NCBI GenBank assembly: GCA_028825115.1
Contig: JAPKAV010000004.1
Span: 1 to 64,000 of the forward strand
From: Candidatus Nanopelagicales bacterium
Lineage (GTDB): Bacteria > Actinomycetota > Actinomycetes > S36-B12
Length of the DNA: 64,000 nt
Direction of reading: 5' to 3'
The position numbers and the translations under genes were made by a program. The notes below the pieces were generated by a model that worked only from the letters and a program-made list of their open reading frames with translations, did not search any database and was not told where the DNA came from. Positions 35,010-43,541 of the stretch are shown here, one piece after another; within the stretch, counting starts at the first letter, position 1; every line of letters starts with the position of its first letter.

Positions 35010-37194
35010 CAATCGGTTGATCCGTTGGTGCCGGCTCGGGGCCAAACTCGTTTATCGGCTGCTCTACCGGTGCAGGATCTACCGGTGCAGGATCTACCGG
35101 TGCAGGATCTACCGGTGCAGGATCTACCGGTGCAGGATCTGCTCCGGTGTTCTCGGGGCCAAACTCGTTAACAACTTCAGGGATTGGGCAGCCTAGAGGA
35201 ATCTCTTCAAGATCTGTCTCAATAAAGTCCGGGCATTCAATCGGCGTCAGGGCCTCATCCGGTGGTGCTTGGAAGTCAACCACCGGCTGCTTTTTGAGTG
35301 AGTCCCTCATGAAAGCGGTCCAGATTGCGGCCGGGAAGGAGCCACCGGTAACAGTGCTTAATCCACCGGTCCCCGACATTGAGATTGGCATGCCACTTGA
35401 GTCCTCTTTTGCCATGAGGACAGCTGCGGAGATTTGTGGGGTGTATCCGGCAAACCAAGCACTCTTGTTGTCGTCAGTTGTTCCGGTCTTAGCTGCCGCC
35501 GGACGATCAAGGGCGAGAGCGGCTTTAGCTGTCCCACTTGTGACAACTTTGTTCAGACTGTAATTAACTGTATTGGCGACGTCGACACCAAACGCTGTAG
35601 TTAGTGAAGGCTCGTATTGATAAATCAATCCACCGTTGGGACCGAAAACTTGCTTAATGAATGTGGTGCTGCTTCGAACCCCTTCGTTGGCAAATGTCGC
35701 ATACGCGTTCGCCATGTCTAAGCCGGATGGTGATCCTGTACCCAGAACAAATGTGAGGTCGGGTGATTCAAGGTTGAGGCCTGGAGTTGTCTCTGGGATG
35801 CCCGCGGCAAGTGCTGCGTCCGCGACATTACGGACTCCTATTTTCGAGGTGAGTTCAACATAAGCAGAGTTGATGCTCAGTTCGGTTGCTTGTAATAAAG
35901 ACACAACACCATAAGAATTATCTCCGTAGTTATTTAACGTGTAATCATTTACGGTTGTTGGGGAGTTTCCATTCCAAAGCGAATTTAGGGGTAAACCTTG
36001 TTCGAGCGCTGATGCCAGTGCGAATGGTTTGAATGTGGAACCTGCCTGAGCGAACTGTCGCGTTGCGTTATTGATCTGATCGGTAATAAAGTCTGTACCG
36101 CCGTAGATAGCGAGCACCTCACCGCTACCAGGCCTTACGGCCGCGAGTCCTATTCGCAATCCTTCAGTTTGTGAAGTTGGTCCTTGTTTTTTTACCGCGC
36201 GTTGTGCGGAGCGTTGAGCCTTACGGTTAAAGGAACTTACAATTTTCAGGCCTCCTCGTTGAATTTCTGTTTCCGTATAACCTTGGGCCAGTAACTGTTG
36301 CTCAACTGCAGTGAGTAGAAAGCCGACCTGACCGCCAAGTCGGTCTTTTTGCTTAAAAGGAATAATCTCAGGAAAACTTGCCGCATCACGTTGAGCCTGA
36401 GTGATATCACCTAGGCTCAGCATGGAGTCCAAGACGTAGGACCACCGTGCTCTGAGACCACTGATATTTTCTTCGGGGTTAAGACCGGACGGTGATTTAA
36501 TTACTGATGCGAGCACGGCACCTTCTGTGTAATCAAGTTCATTGATCGACTTGTTAAAGTAAGCGACCGCCGCTGCTTCGATTCCATTTGCATTTCTACC
36601 GAAGTAAATCGTGTTGAGATAGTCTTCAAGGATTTGTTCTTTGGAGATTACTGTTTCCAATTTGAAGGCAAGCAGTGCTTCATTTATTTTGCGTTTCCAA
36701 GTGCGGTTCTGGGTAAGGAAAGCGATCTTGGCGTACTGCTGGGTGATTGTCGATCCACCTTGTGTGCTTCCCCCGGTTAAGTTATTGAGTGCGGCGCGAG
36801 CAATGCCAATCGGTGAAATTCCACCGTGGTTATAAAAGTCTCGGTCTTCAGCTGCAAGGACTGCTTGTTGTATATCGACCGGAATGTCCGCTATGAGGAC
36901 TGACCGCCGAGTGGACTCACCCAGTCGCCCGATTTCATTTGACCCGCCCGAGTAATAGACCACAGTGGCTTCGCTTGTGGCCAGGTCATTCGGACTCGGT
37001 ACTTCGGTGCGAGTCAAAACGACGGCTAAGAATGTTGCACCAATGGCTGTAAGGAAGACCAATGTCCACAAGATCCGGCTTATCCAGCGGCGGCGCCACA
37101 AAGGCCTGCGCTGCTCGTTAGAGATGCTCCGCTTAGCCGGCTTCTTTTTTGCCGTCTTCTTGCTCGCGGAGCCCTTTTGTGTAGGGGAGCTCAC
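34993..37194 (-). CDS. ponA: Class A penicillin-binding protein (bifunctional transglycosylase/transpeptidase)
   Basis: A membrane enzyme of about 733 residues that polymerises glycan strands and cross-links peptides. A Lys-rich cytoplasmic N-terminus is followed by a TM segment (about 39-60), a GT51 domain with AAEDRDFYNHGG and QGGSTITQQYAK, and a transpeptidase domain with SxxK in AGSTFKPF (Ser near 386), SIN and KTGT near 569. The C-terminus is a Pro-rich tail with five DPAPV units (see the repeat). Start GTG at 37194 is chosen for an AGGA 5 nt upstream and for lying 44 bases after the DUF5318 stop; an ATG at 37344 would overlap that gene by 100 bases. Confidence 0.92.
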   Translation of the reverse strand: MSSPTQKGSASKKTAKKKPAKRSISNEQRRPLWRRRWISRILWTLVFLTAIGATFLAVVLTRTEVPSPNDLATSEATVVYYSGGSNEIGRLGESTRRSVLIADIPVDIQQAVLAAEDRDFYNHGGISPIGIARAALNNLTGGSTQGGSTITQQYAKIAFLTQNRTWKRKINEALLAFKLETVISKEQILEDYLNTIYFGRNANGIEAAAVAYFNKSINELDYTEGAVLASVIKSPSGLNPEENISGLRARWSYVLDSMLSLGDITQAQRDAASFPEIIPFKQKDRLGGQVGFLLTAVEQQLLAQGYTETEIQRGGLKIVSSFNRKAQRSAQRAVKKQGPTSQTEGLRIGLAAVRPGSGEVLAIYGGTDFITDQINNATRQFAQAGSTFKPFALASALEQGLPLNSLWNGNSPTTVNDYTLNNYGDNSYGVVSLLQATELSINSAYVELTSKIGVRNVADAALAAGIPETTPGLNLESPDLTFVLGTGSPSGLDMANAYATFANEGVRSSTTFIKQVFGPNGGLIYQYEPSLTTAFGVDVANTVNYSLNKVVTSGTAKAALALDRPAAAKTGTTDDNKSAWFAGYTPQISAAVLMAKEDSSGMPISMSGTGGLSTVTGGSFPAAIWTAFMRDSLKKQPVVDFQAPPDEALTPIECPDFIETDLEEIPLGCPIPEVVNEFGPENTGADPAPVDPAPVDPAPVDPAPVDPAPVEQPINEFGPEPAPTDQPIDEGRP
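35064..35138 (-). repeat. Five tandem 15-bp units in the ponA tail
   Basis: Five perfect copies of a 15-bp unit (CTACCGGTGCAGGAT on the plus strand) encode DPAPV repeats in the extracytoplasmic tail of PonA. Units this uniform are likely to vary in copy number between strains. A longer near-duplication, NEFGPE, flanks the array on both sides in the protein. Confidence 0.85.
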
Positions 37195-37238
37195 TTGTGT
37201 CCTATCGGGGGAAGGGGACAGATTCAGTCTACCAGGAC

Positions 37239-37757
37239 CTAGTCCAACAGATCTTCTACCGGAATGGGCGGCACGGCGCGCCGTGGAGTTCCATCTCCGA
37301 GTGAAAATGCTCTTAGGAGGTAGTTCCAATGGCAGTCCGGACATACTTCTACGACGTACACGCGAAACTCACCGAATTTGCTGCACATGGCGGGTAATTC
37401 ACTGGCTTTGCGGATTCTTCCGGCATAGGGTCCGAGTTCATCACCGTAGATGTAATTTAATTCCACGAGTTTTTTTCCCTTGCAGGCTGGGCAATTGCCC
37501 GTTGCTTTCTCTCCATGGAACTTTGCGGCCTTGAGGAGATATGGGTCAGCCTCACAAAAATCACTGGTCAGAGCACCACCGCGATGCAGCTTTGTAATAT
37601 CCGCGGCCCGGGAAAGTCCATAATCCACCACATTTCGTGGTTTTTTTGGGTCAGAAACGGGTTCAGGCGATGGTAAAGGCCCTCTTTTAGGTATTTTCTT
37701 GCTTGAATCCCCAAGGGCAACTCGACCACGGACACTTTCCCTGCGCACCTGAGCCAT
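37239..37757 (-). CDS. DUF5318 family protein
   Basis: A 172-residue soluble protein with a basic, disordered N-terminus (about 40 residues) and a C-terminal core with paired cysteines (CPACKGKK and CPDCHWN) that look like a zinc ribbon. DUF5318 proteins are found next to ponA in many actinomycetes (Rv0049 in Mycobacterium tuberculosis), and their function is unknown. It is the first gene of the DUF5318-ponA-GT87 unit. The start ATG at 37757 lies in a short divergent gap shared with padR. Confidence 0.82.
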   Translation of the reverse strand: MAQVRRESVRGRVALGDSSKKIPKRGPLPSPEPVSDPKKPRNVVDYGLSRAADITKLHRGGALTSDFCEADPYLLKAAKFHGEKATGNCPACKGKKLVELNYIYGDELGPYAGRIRKASELPAMCSKFGEFRVYVVEVCPDCHWNYLLRAFSLGDGTPRRAVPPIPVEDLLD

Positions 37758-37804
37758 GATCTGAGTATAAACCCATTAAACATTTCGGGGTAACCGCACA
37801 TTAG

Positions 37805-37823
37805 ATATATCGATCCGATATAT
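37805..37823. promoter_or_regulatory. Palindromic operator before the PadR gene
   Basis: ATATATCG-ATC-CGATATAT is a perfect inverted repeat ending 8 bases before the PadR start codon. It also overlaps a TATATT -10-like box (37819-37824) that would give a leaderless transcript. This fits PadR binding its own promoter, and probably that of the divergent DUF5318-ponA unit. Confidence 0.55.
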
Positions 37824-37831
37824 TGCGCAAC

Positions 37832-38401
37832 ATGGGTAGCCGCCGCGATGTGTTGAGCTTCGCCATTCTTGGTGTACTCGGTGATGGCCCCCAGCATGGT
37901 TATGAATTGCGGAAAAGCCTCACCACCATCCTCGGCCCGTTTCGGGCACTTTCCTACGGCTCTCTCTACCCCGCTCTCAAGCGAATGCGTGCCGCGAAAT
38001 TGATTGAGGAAGAATCACTAACTCCCGCCACGCAAAGTAGCGCACCAGTACTTTCCGGTAAGCGTGCCCGAATCGTGTATGCCATCACAGCCGAAGGTAA
38101 AGAGGTTTTTGGTGAATGGGCAAATAAGCCCGGGCCTGAAGCGTGGGAAGACGAAGGATTCGCCGCGCACCTTGCTTTTTTCTCTGCAACCGAAGCACGC
38201 ACCCGTCTTCGAATTCTTGAAGGTCGACGCTCACGGCTTGAGGAGCGAGTAGATGTATTACGTGACTCGCTGACCCGCAGTAAAGAGCGGGTTGACGCCT
38301 ACACACTTCAACTTCAGCAACATGGACTCGAAGGAGCCGAGCGCGAAGTGCGCTGGCTGACCGAATTAATTGATCAAGAGAAAGTAACCCAAGAGAGGTA
38401 A
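37832..38401 (+). CDS. PadR family transcriptional regulator
   Basis: A 189-residue regulator. The N-terminal winged helix reads MGSRRDVLSFAILGVLGDGPQHGYELRKSL (cited by its parts LSFAILGVLGDGP and QHGYELRKSL), followed by SYGSLYPALKRM. A coiled-coil dimerisation helix near the C-terminus contains RLEERVDVLRDSL. The ATG at 37832 fits the family start and sits just after the palindrome. It lies 3 bases before ino1, an arrangement known in actinomycetes (Rv0047c-ino1), which suggests it controls inositol synthesis. Confidence 0.88.
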   Translation: MGSRRDVLSFAILGVLGDGPQHGYELRKSLTTILGPFRALSYGSLYPALKRMRAAKLIEEESLTPATQSSAPVLSGKRARIVYAITAEGKEVFGEWANKPGPEAWEDEGFAAHLAFFSATEARTRLRILEGRRSRLEERVDVLRDSLTRSKERVDAYTLQLQQHGLEGAEREVRWLTELIDQEKVTQER

Positions 38402-38404
38402 GAA

Positions 38405-39499
38405 ATGACTGCACAATCCGGCGGAGAAATCCGTGTAGCAATTGTTGGTGTTGGAAACTGTGCTACATCCTTGATTCAAGGTGTGGAGTACTACAAGAAC
38501 GCCAAGGCCGGTGAGTTTGTCCCCGGACTCATGCACGTTCAGTTTGGCCCCTACCACGTGAATAGTGTTAAATTTGTTGTCGCCTTTGATGTTGACGCCA
38601 AGAAAGTCGGCCTCGACCTCGCCGATGCAATTGGGGCATCTGAGAACAACACAATTAAGTTGTGTGACGTCCCCACAACCGGAGTCAAAGTCTCACGTGG
38701 ACACACACTTGATGGACTTGGTAAGTACTACCGGGAAACCATCACCGAGTCTGACGCTGACGAGGTAAACGTCGTTCAAGCTCTCAAGGACGCACAGGTT
38801 GACGTTGTTGTGTGTTACCTACCAGTTGGTTCAGAAGATGCGGCCAAGTTCTACGCGCAGTGCGCAATTGATGCGGGTTGCGGATTTGTTAACGCTCTAC
38901 CTGTCTTTATTGCCGGCACACCCGAGTGGGCCAAGAAATTTGAAGATGCCGGTCTGCCGATTGTTGGCGACGACATTAAAAGCCAAGTAGGAGCGACAAT
39001 TACCCACCGCGTATTGGCTAAATTGTTCGAAGACCGCGGGGTAATTGTCGACCGCACCTACCAACTAAATGTTGGTGGGAACATGGACTTTAAGAACATG
39101 CTCGAACGTGATCGCCTTGAATCTAAAAAAATTTCGAAAACCCAATCGGTGACTTCTCAGCTCGCACATGACCTAGGTGAGAGAAATGTACATATCGGAC
39201 CTTCGGACTACATCGCCTGGCTTGATGACCGTAAATGGGCATTTGTTCGTCTTGAAGGTCGCGCATTCGGTGACGTCCCTTTGAACCTTGAGTACAAGCT
39301 CGAGGTGTGGGATTCACCCAACAGTGCTGGAGTAATCATTGACGCTGTGCGTGCAGCGAAAATTGCTATGGATCGCAAGATTGGTGGACCGGTTCTTTCG
39401 GCTTCCAGCTACTTCATGAAATCACCACCCGTTCAGTACAGTGACTCAGAAGCAAAGCAGGCTGTCGAAGACTTTATCTCCGGGACCATCGAAAAATAG
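38405..39499 (+). CDS. ino1: Inositol-3-phosphate synthase
   Basis: A 364-residue NAD-dependent enzyme that converts glucose 6-phosphate to inositol 3-phosphate, the first step to phosphatidylinositol and mycothiol. The Rossmann segment [16 protein letters not shown] is near the N-terminus. The actinobacterial short form is represented by [15 protein letters not shown] and [11 protein letters not shown], and [18 protein letters not shown] precedes the ATG. It is co-transcribed with padR and closely followed (28 bases) by an MFS gene. Confidence 0.94.
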   Translation: MTAQSGGEIRVAIVGVGNCATSLIQGVEYYKNAKAGEFVPGLMHVQFGPYHVNSVKFVVAFDVDAKKVGLDLADAIGASENNTIKLCDVPTTGVKVSRGHTLDGLGKYYRETITESDADEVNVVQALKDAQVDVVVCYLPVGSEDAAKFYAQCAIDAGCGFVNALPVFIAGTPEWAKKFEDAGLPIVGDDIKSQVGATITHRVLAKLFEDRGVIVDRTYQLNVGGNMDFKNMLERDRLESKKISKTQSVTSQLAHDLGERNVHIGPSDYIAWLDDRKWAFVRLEGRAFGDVPLNLEYKLEVWDSPNSAGVIIDAVRAAKIAMDRKIGGPVLSASSYFMKSPPVQYSDSEAKQAVEDFISGTIEK

Positions 39500-39527
39500 T
39501 TTCTCCGTAACCGGTAGCGTCGATATC

Positions 39528-40808
39528 ATGCAGGCACTACCGATTGTTCGGCAGCTGCTTCACCGTGCAGATTTTCGGGCGCTCTACAGCACCCGTTTAG
39601 TTGGTCAGTTTGGGGACGGTTTCTTCCAAGCAGCCCTTGCCTCATTCGTTCTTTTTTCACCAGAGCGTGAACCGAATGCCACCGCAATCGCGGTGGCATT
39701 CGGTATTTTACTACTTCCTTATTCCTTGATCGGGCCGTTTGTCGGAGTCTTTTTGGACAGATGGTCGCGTCGCAATATTTTGGTAAGGGCAAACCTGCTC
39801 AAAGCCTTACTTACGCTTCCTGTAATCGTCGCCGTCCTTGCTGGTGACGAATCAATTATTCTTGGGTGTTCTGTTTTGGTGGTTCTCGGTGTGGGTAGAT
39901 TTATTTTGGCGGGCCTGTCCGCATCCCTGCCCCATGTCGTGGCCGGGAAAGCACTTATTACTGCAAATGCTTTGACACCTACTTCAGGAACGATTGCTTT
40001 CGTTGTTGGTGCAACGACTGGTTTAGGAATCCGAGAAATATTTGGTGGTGGTGATCCTGGAAGTGTCGCACTTCTTCTATTTTCAATTGGCACATTTGTT
40101 TCTGCAGCTCTGATTGCCCGAACGTTTGGTGTCCTTGCGTTGGGACCATCTCACCGATTGAGCCCCTCAATGGTGGATTCGCTTCGAGGTGTCACAGGTG
40201 ATCTAGTTTCCGGGGTTCGTACCCTCCACTCACACCCAGACGCTGCCAGGGCCTTAATGCTTGTTGTGATTAATCGTGTGTCGTTTGGGGTGATAATCGG
40301 CGGATCACTCTTGCTCCTGCGCAACACATTCCACCAAAGCATCAACGCCAATGCAGCACTCGCCGACTTTGTGGTTCTTTCCGGTTGCGCGGCAACTGCA
40401 GCGCTCCTCGCTGCGATTTCAACACCGTGGATGACCCGGAAGATTGGGATACCCCACTGGTCGGCACTAACCGTAGGCCAGGCCTCAATCGGTATGTTAA
40501 TATTCGCTTTAGGCGCTACTGGCCAAAACTTTCCGTTGCTGCTCCTCGCCGGATTTAGTCTCGGCTTTGCTGGCCAAGCAGTCAAAGTGTGCTCGGACAC
40601 AGTGATTCAAAAACAAATCCCGGATACCAGCCTGGGTCGGGTCTTTGCGCTATTCGACATGAGTGTCAATGTTGCATTGGTTTTAGGGATTATCGCGGTG
40701 GCACTGCTCTCTCCCATTACTGGTGTTGCTCCACTCCTTTATCTGGGCGTTGGTGCCGGATTGACTGTGGCTAGTTACTGGTATTGGCGCACCGATCGCC
40801 ACAGTTAA
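39528..40808 (+). CDS. MFS transporter
   Basis: A 426-residue major facilitator with about 12 hydrophobic segments. The loop motif after TM2 is PFVGVFLDRWSRRNIL, and the N-terminal VGQFGDGFFQAA resembles the drug/sugar exporters adjacent to PadR-ino1 in other actinomycetes. Substrate unknown. The ATG at 39528 starts a sequence typical of MFS proteins, whereas an upstream reading (39441) overlaps ino1 and is hydrophilic. It lies immediately after ino1 and is probably under the same PadR control. Confidence 0.82.
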   Translation: MQALPIVRQLLHRADFRALYSTRLVGQFGDGFFQAALASFVLFSPEREPNATAIAVAFGILLLPYSLIGPFVGVFLDRWSRRNILVRANLLKALLTLPVIVAVLAGDESIILGCSVLVVLGVGRFILAGLSASLPHVVAGKALITANALTPTSGTIAFVVGATTGLGIREIFGGGDPGSVALLLFSIGTFVSAALIARTFGVLALGPSHRLSPSMVDSLRGVTGDLVSGVRTLHSHPDAARALMLVVINRVSFGVIIGGSLLLLRNTFHQSINANAALADFVVLSGCAATAALLAAISTPWMTRKIGIPHWSALTVGQASIGMLIFALGATGQNFPLLLLAGFSLGFAGQAVKVCSDTVIQKQIPDTSLGRVFALFDMSVNVALVLGIIAVALLSPITGVAPLLYLGVGAGLTVASYWYWRTDRHS

Positions 40809-40874
40809 ATCGGATTTGGGGTTATCCCTTAACAAGACCACCCAGTTGACTACTAGGTCGTGTAGGATTTTTGT

Positions 40875-42143
40875 ATGTCTCATACAGCTACGGACCAGTA
40901 TCAGCGCAGTCCAGTGACACGAGATCGAATCCGTCCGCGAACTATTTTCTCGGTCATAGTTTTCGTCCTTGCAACGGTTCTCACCCCTGTGGCTGTTGCC
41001 GGGCACTGGGCTCACACCACAATTTTGGATACGGAACGGTACATCGAAACCGTAGGTCCAATTGCTAGCAGCCCTGAAGTACAAGAAGCTTTCGCCGGAA
41101 TTGTCACCGACGCAATTGTGGACCAGATTGATACGGAGTCACTGGTGGGTGAATTCCTCGGTGGAATTCTGCCGAGCAACCCGTTAACAGATCGACTTGC
41201 AGGTCCCCTCGCATCCGGGATTAATGGTTTGATCGGTCAAGCGGTCGACTCTTTTGTTTCTTCCGATTTATTCACCAACGCGTGGATAAAACTCAATACG
41301 GCGGCCCAAAAAGGTTTAGTTGCTATCTTAAAAAATGAGCCAAGCGGTCCAATCGAGATTCAGGGCGACGACGTAGTCTTAAATCTCGACACAATAATTG
41401 ATCTTGCGCAGCAAAGATTAGTCGATGAGGGGCTTTCTTTCGCTGCTAATGTCACCATTCCACCCACGGACAAGCAGTTTGTATTGATGACCGCTCCAGC
41501 TTTAAATCAGGCCCGGACTTTCTATTCGTTCTCGGCACCAATTCTTAATTGGATCGTAGTGATAGTGGCAGCAATGTTCATTCTCGCAATCTTGCTCGCT
41601 CGTCGGAGAGCACGAGCAACGGTTGCCGCGGGAATCGCAGTTTTTGGTTCATCTCTTGTGCTGTACTCCATGATTACATTTGGTGAAGGAGTAGTCACTA
41701 ATCAATTTGAGGGTAGTATATTTAACGGAGCAGTGGTCGTTGTCTACCAAAACTTCTTGAGCTATCTTGTTTCAGGATTACAGGCCTTATTCGCCCTCAG
41801 TGTGATCGTGATTGTGGGCGGTTGGTTGGCTGGTCGAACTAATTCCGCAGATTACGTTCGCGGCCTCTTCACGCGCGGCCTCACAGAGATTGCCGATCTC
41901 ACTGGTTGGGATACGGGAGTGAAACTCTCTCCATACGCCCCGGTTATCCGCTTGGTTGTTGTGTGCGCCTGGTTGCTCGTGCTACTTGGTGGCACTCTCC
42001 TTGGCACCTTTAATGGGGTTTTGTTCACACTACTTTTGGCGGGGATATGGACCGGGTTGGAAATTCTTATCCGCGCTCGGCCCACCACAGAAGAAGCTGT
42101 TCCTGAGCCAGTTGAGGTGCCAGTGGCCCCTGATCAAGTCTGA
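40875..42143 (+). CDS. Actinobacterial membrane protein of unknown function
   Basis: A 422-residue protein with one TM near residues 25-45, a long extracytoplasmic domain (about 45-215) without cysteines, then about five TM segments and a short acidic tail (EPVEVPVAPDQV). No catalytic motif is recognised, but such proteins are common in actinomycetes. It has its own ATG at 40875 in a 66-base gap after the MFS gene. Its end overlaps the CCA-adding enzyme gene by 77 bases on the opposite strand. Confidence 0.7.
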   Translation: MSHTATDQYQRSPVTRDRIRPRTIFSVIVFVLATVLTPVAVAGHWAHTTILDTERYIETVGPIASSPEVQEAFAGIVTDAIVDQIDTESLVGEFLGGILPSNPLTDRLAGPLASGINGLIGQAVDSFVSSDLFTNAWIKLNTAAQKGLVAILKNEPSGPIEIQGDDVVLNLDTIIDLAQQRLVDEGLSFAANVTIPPTDKQFVLMTAPALNQARTFYSFSAPILNWIVVIVAAMFILAILLARRRARATVAAGIAVFGSSLVLYSMITFGEGVVTNQFEGSIFNGAVVVVYQNFLSYLVSGLQALFALSVIVIVGGWLAGRTNSADYVRGLFTRGLTEIADLTGWDTGVKLSPYAPVIRLVVVCAWLLVLLGGTLLGTFNGVLFTLLLAGIWTGLEILIRARPTTEEAVPEPVEVPVAPDQV

Positions 42144-43509
42144 GGTCCAAGAGGAACTTATACGCTTCCCCCACTTCACGGCCCGGTCCGATTCCTAAAA
42201 TTTCCATAATCTGGGCACCGTTGAGATCAGGTCTGATCGAGTCGAGTTCCTCTCGTTCCTGTAGGTCAGCAATTCGTTGTTCCAAGCCATCATAGGCTTT
42301 TTGTAACGCTTCAGCCCGGCGTTTATTGCGGGTGGTTGAGTCAGCTCGAGTCAGTTTGTGGAGTCGAATCAGAAGTGGTCCGGCATCGCGCACGTATCGG
42401 CGAACAGCGGAGTCACTCCATTCACCGGTGCCGTATCCATGAAAACGTAAATGTAATTCAACCAATTGTGAGACTTCGTCAATTTGTTCGTTACTAAACC
42501 GTAGGAATTTCATGCGCTTCTTTGTCATGCGAGCGCCCACTGTCTCATGGTGGTGAAAAGAAACTCTGCCATCAGACTCAAATTTTCGGGTTTTAGGTTT
42601 TCCGATGTCATGTAGCAGCGCCGCCATCCGCAGGATTAAGTCGCCGGGTAGTTGCGGTTCGTGGCCAGTTTCCAAATCAATTGCTTGCTCCAGAACTTTG
42701 AGTGTATGTTCATAAACATCTTTGTGGTGGTGGTGTTCATCTTCTTCCAATTGCAAGAGCGGTAGTTCCGGTAGTACGTATTCCGCCAACCCTGTTTCCA
42801 CCATGACCGTCAAACCAACTCGGGGGTGATTAGACATAACGATCTTGATCAATTCTTCACGGATTCGCTCAGCCGATACTATGTCAAGCCGCGATGCCAT
42901 CTCGCGCATTGCATCAATTACGTCAGCCGCAATCGAAAACTGCAGCTGGGAGGCGAAACGTGCCGCCCGCAGCATTCGTAGGGGATCATCAGAAAATGAC
43001 TGTACCGGTGTGAATGGTGTGCGTAGGATCTTTTTTTCTAAATCTTTTAAGCCTTCAAATAGATCCACAAACTCCAATGTGGGAAGTATCAATGCCATTG
43101 CATTTACCGTGAAGTCACGGCGGCCAAGGTCAGCCGCTAATTCAGATCCAAACTCGACATCAGGCTTGCGGGAGTCTGGGTTGTAATTTTCACTGCGATA
43201 GGTAGTGATCTCAATTTGGCGATCATCCTTGCTTGCGCTAATCGTGCCAAATGCGATTCCGGTATCCCACGTGTTTTCAGCCCACCCACCCAACAGGTGC
43301 TTAATCTGGGTCGGTTCTGCGCTCGTGGTGAAGTCGAGATCGGCTAACGCAGAGGTTCGGCCTAAAAAAGCATCCCGAACCGGGCCGCCAACCAAGGCAA
43401 TTTCATGGCCGGCATTGTGAAAAAGGGTGCCCAGTTCATAGAGCAGGCCCGCTACTGGGGCCAGGCTCTCGAGCGCTTGACGCTGTAAAGAAGTGGACAC
43501 GGCAGCCAA
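42067..43509 (-). CDS. pcnA: CCA tRNA nucleotidyltransferase
   Basis: A 480-residue class II nucleotidyltransferase with an HD domain, which adds CCA to tRNA 3' ends. The catalytic core is near residues 30-80 (LVGGPVRDAFLGR, LADLDFTTSA); RRDFTVNAMAL follows, then an HD domain with LLHDIGKPKTR and HHHETVGARM. The two tRNAs in this window do not encode CCA, so this enzyme is needed. Start uncertain: TTG at 43509 or GTG three codons later. Convergent overlap of 77 bases with the membrane protein gene. It diverges from DUF6049. Confidence 0.9.
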   Translation of the reverse strand: MAAVSTSLQRQALESLAPVAGLLYELGTLFHNAGHEIALVGGPVRDAFLGRTSALADLDFTTSAEPTQIKHLLGGWAENTWDTGIAFGTISASKDDRQIEITTYRSENYNPDSRKPDVEFGSELAADLGRRDFTVNAMALILPTLEFVDLFEGLKDLEKKILRTPFTPVQSFSDDPLRMLRAARFASQLQFSIAADVIDAMREMASRLDIVSAERIREELIKIVMSNHPRVGLTVMVETGLAEYVLPELPLLQLEEDEHHHHKDVYEHTLKVLEQAIDLETGHEPQLPGDLILRMAALLHDIGKPKTRKFESDGRVSFHHHETVGARMTKKRMKFLRFSNEQIDEVSQLVELHLRFHGYGTGEWSDSAVRRYVRDAGPLLIRLHKLTRADSTTRNKRRAEALQKAYDGLEQRIADLQEREELDSIRPDLNGAQIMEILGIGPGREVGEAYKFLLDLRLDQGPLAPQLAQEQLLLWWAERG

Positions 43510-43541
43510 GGTTACCCACCCGATGCGTTTATCCTCACTAC

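Noticed and set aside
35064-35138. Tandem 15-bp repeats as a CRISPR array or VNTR outside genes
   Set aside because: They keep the ponA reading frame, encode DPAPV units and have no spacers.
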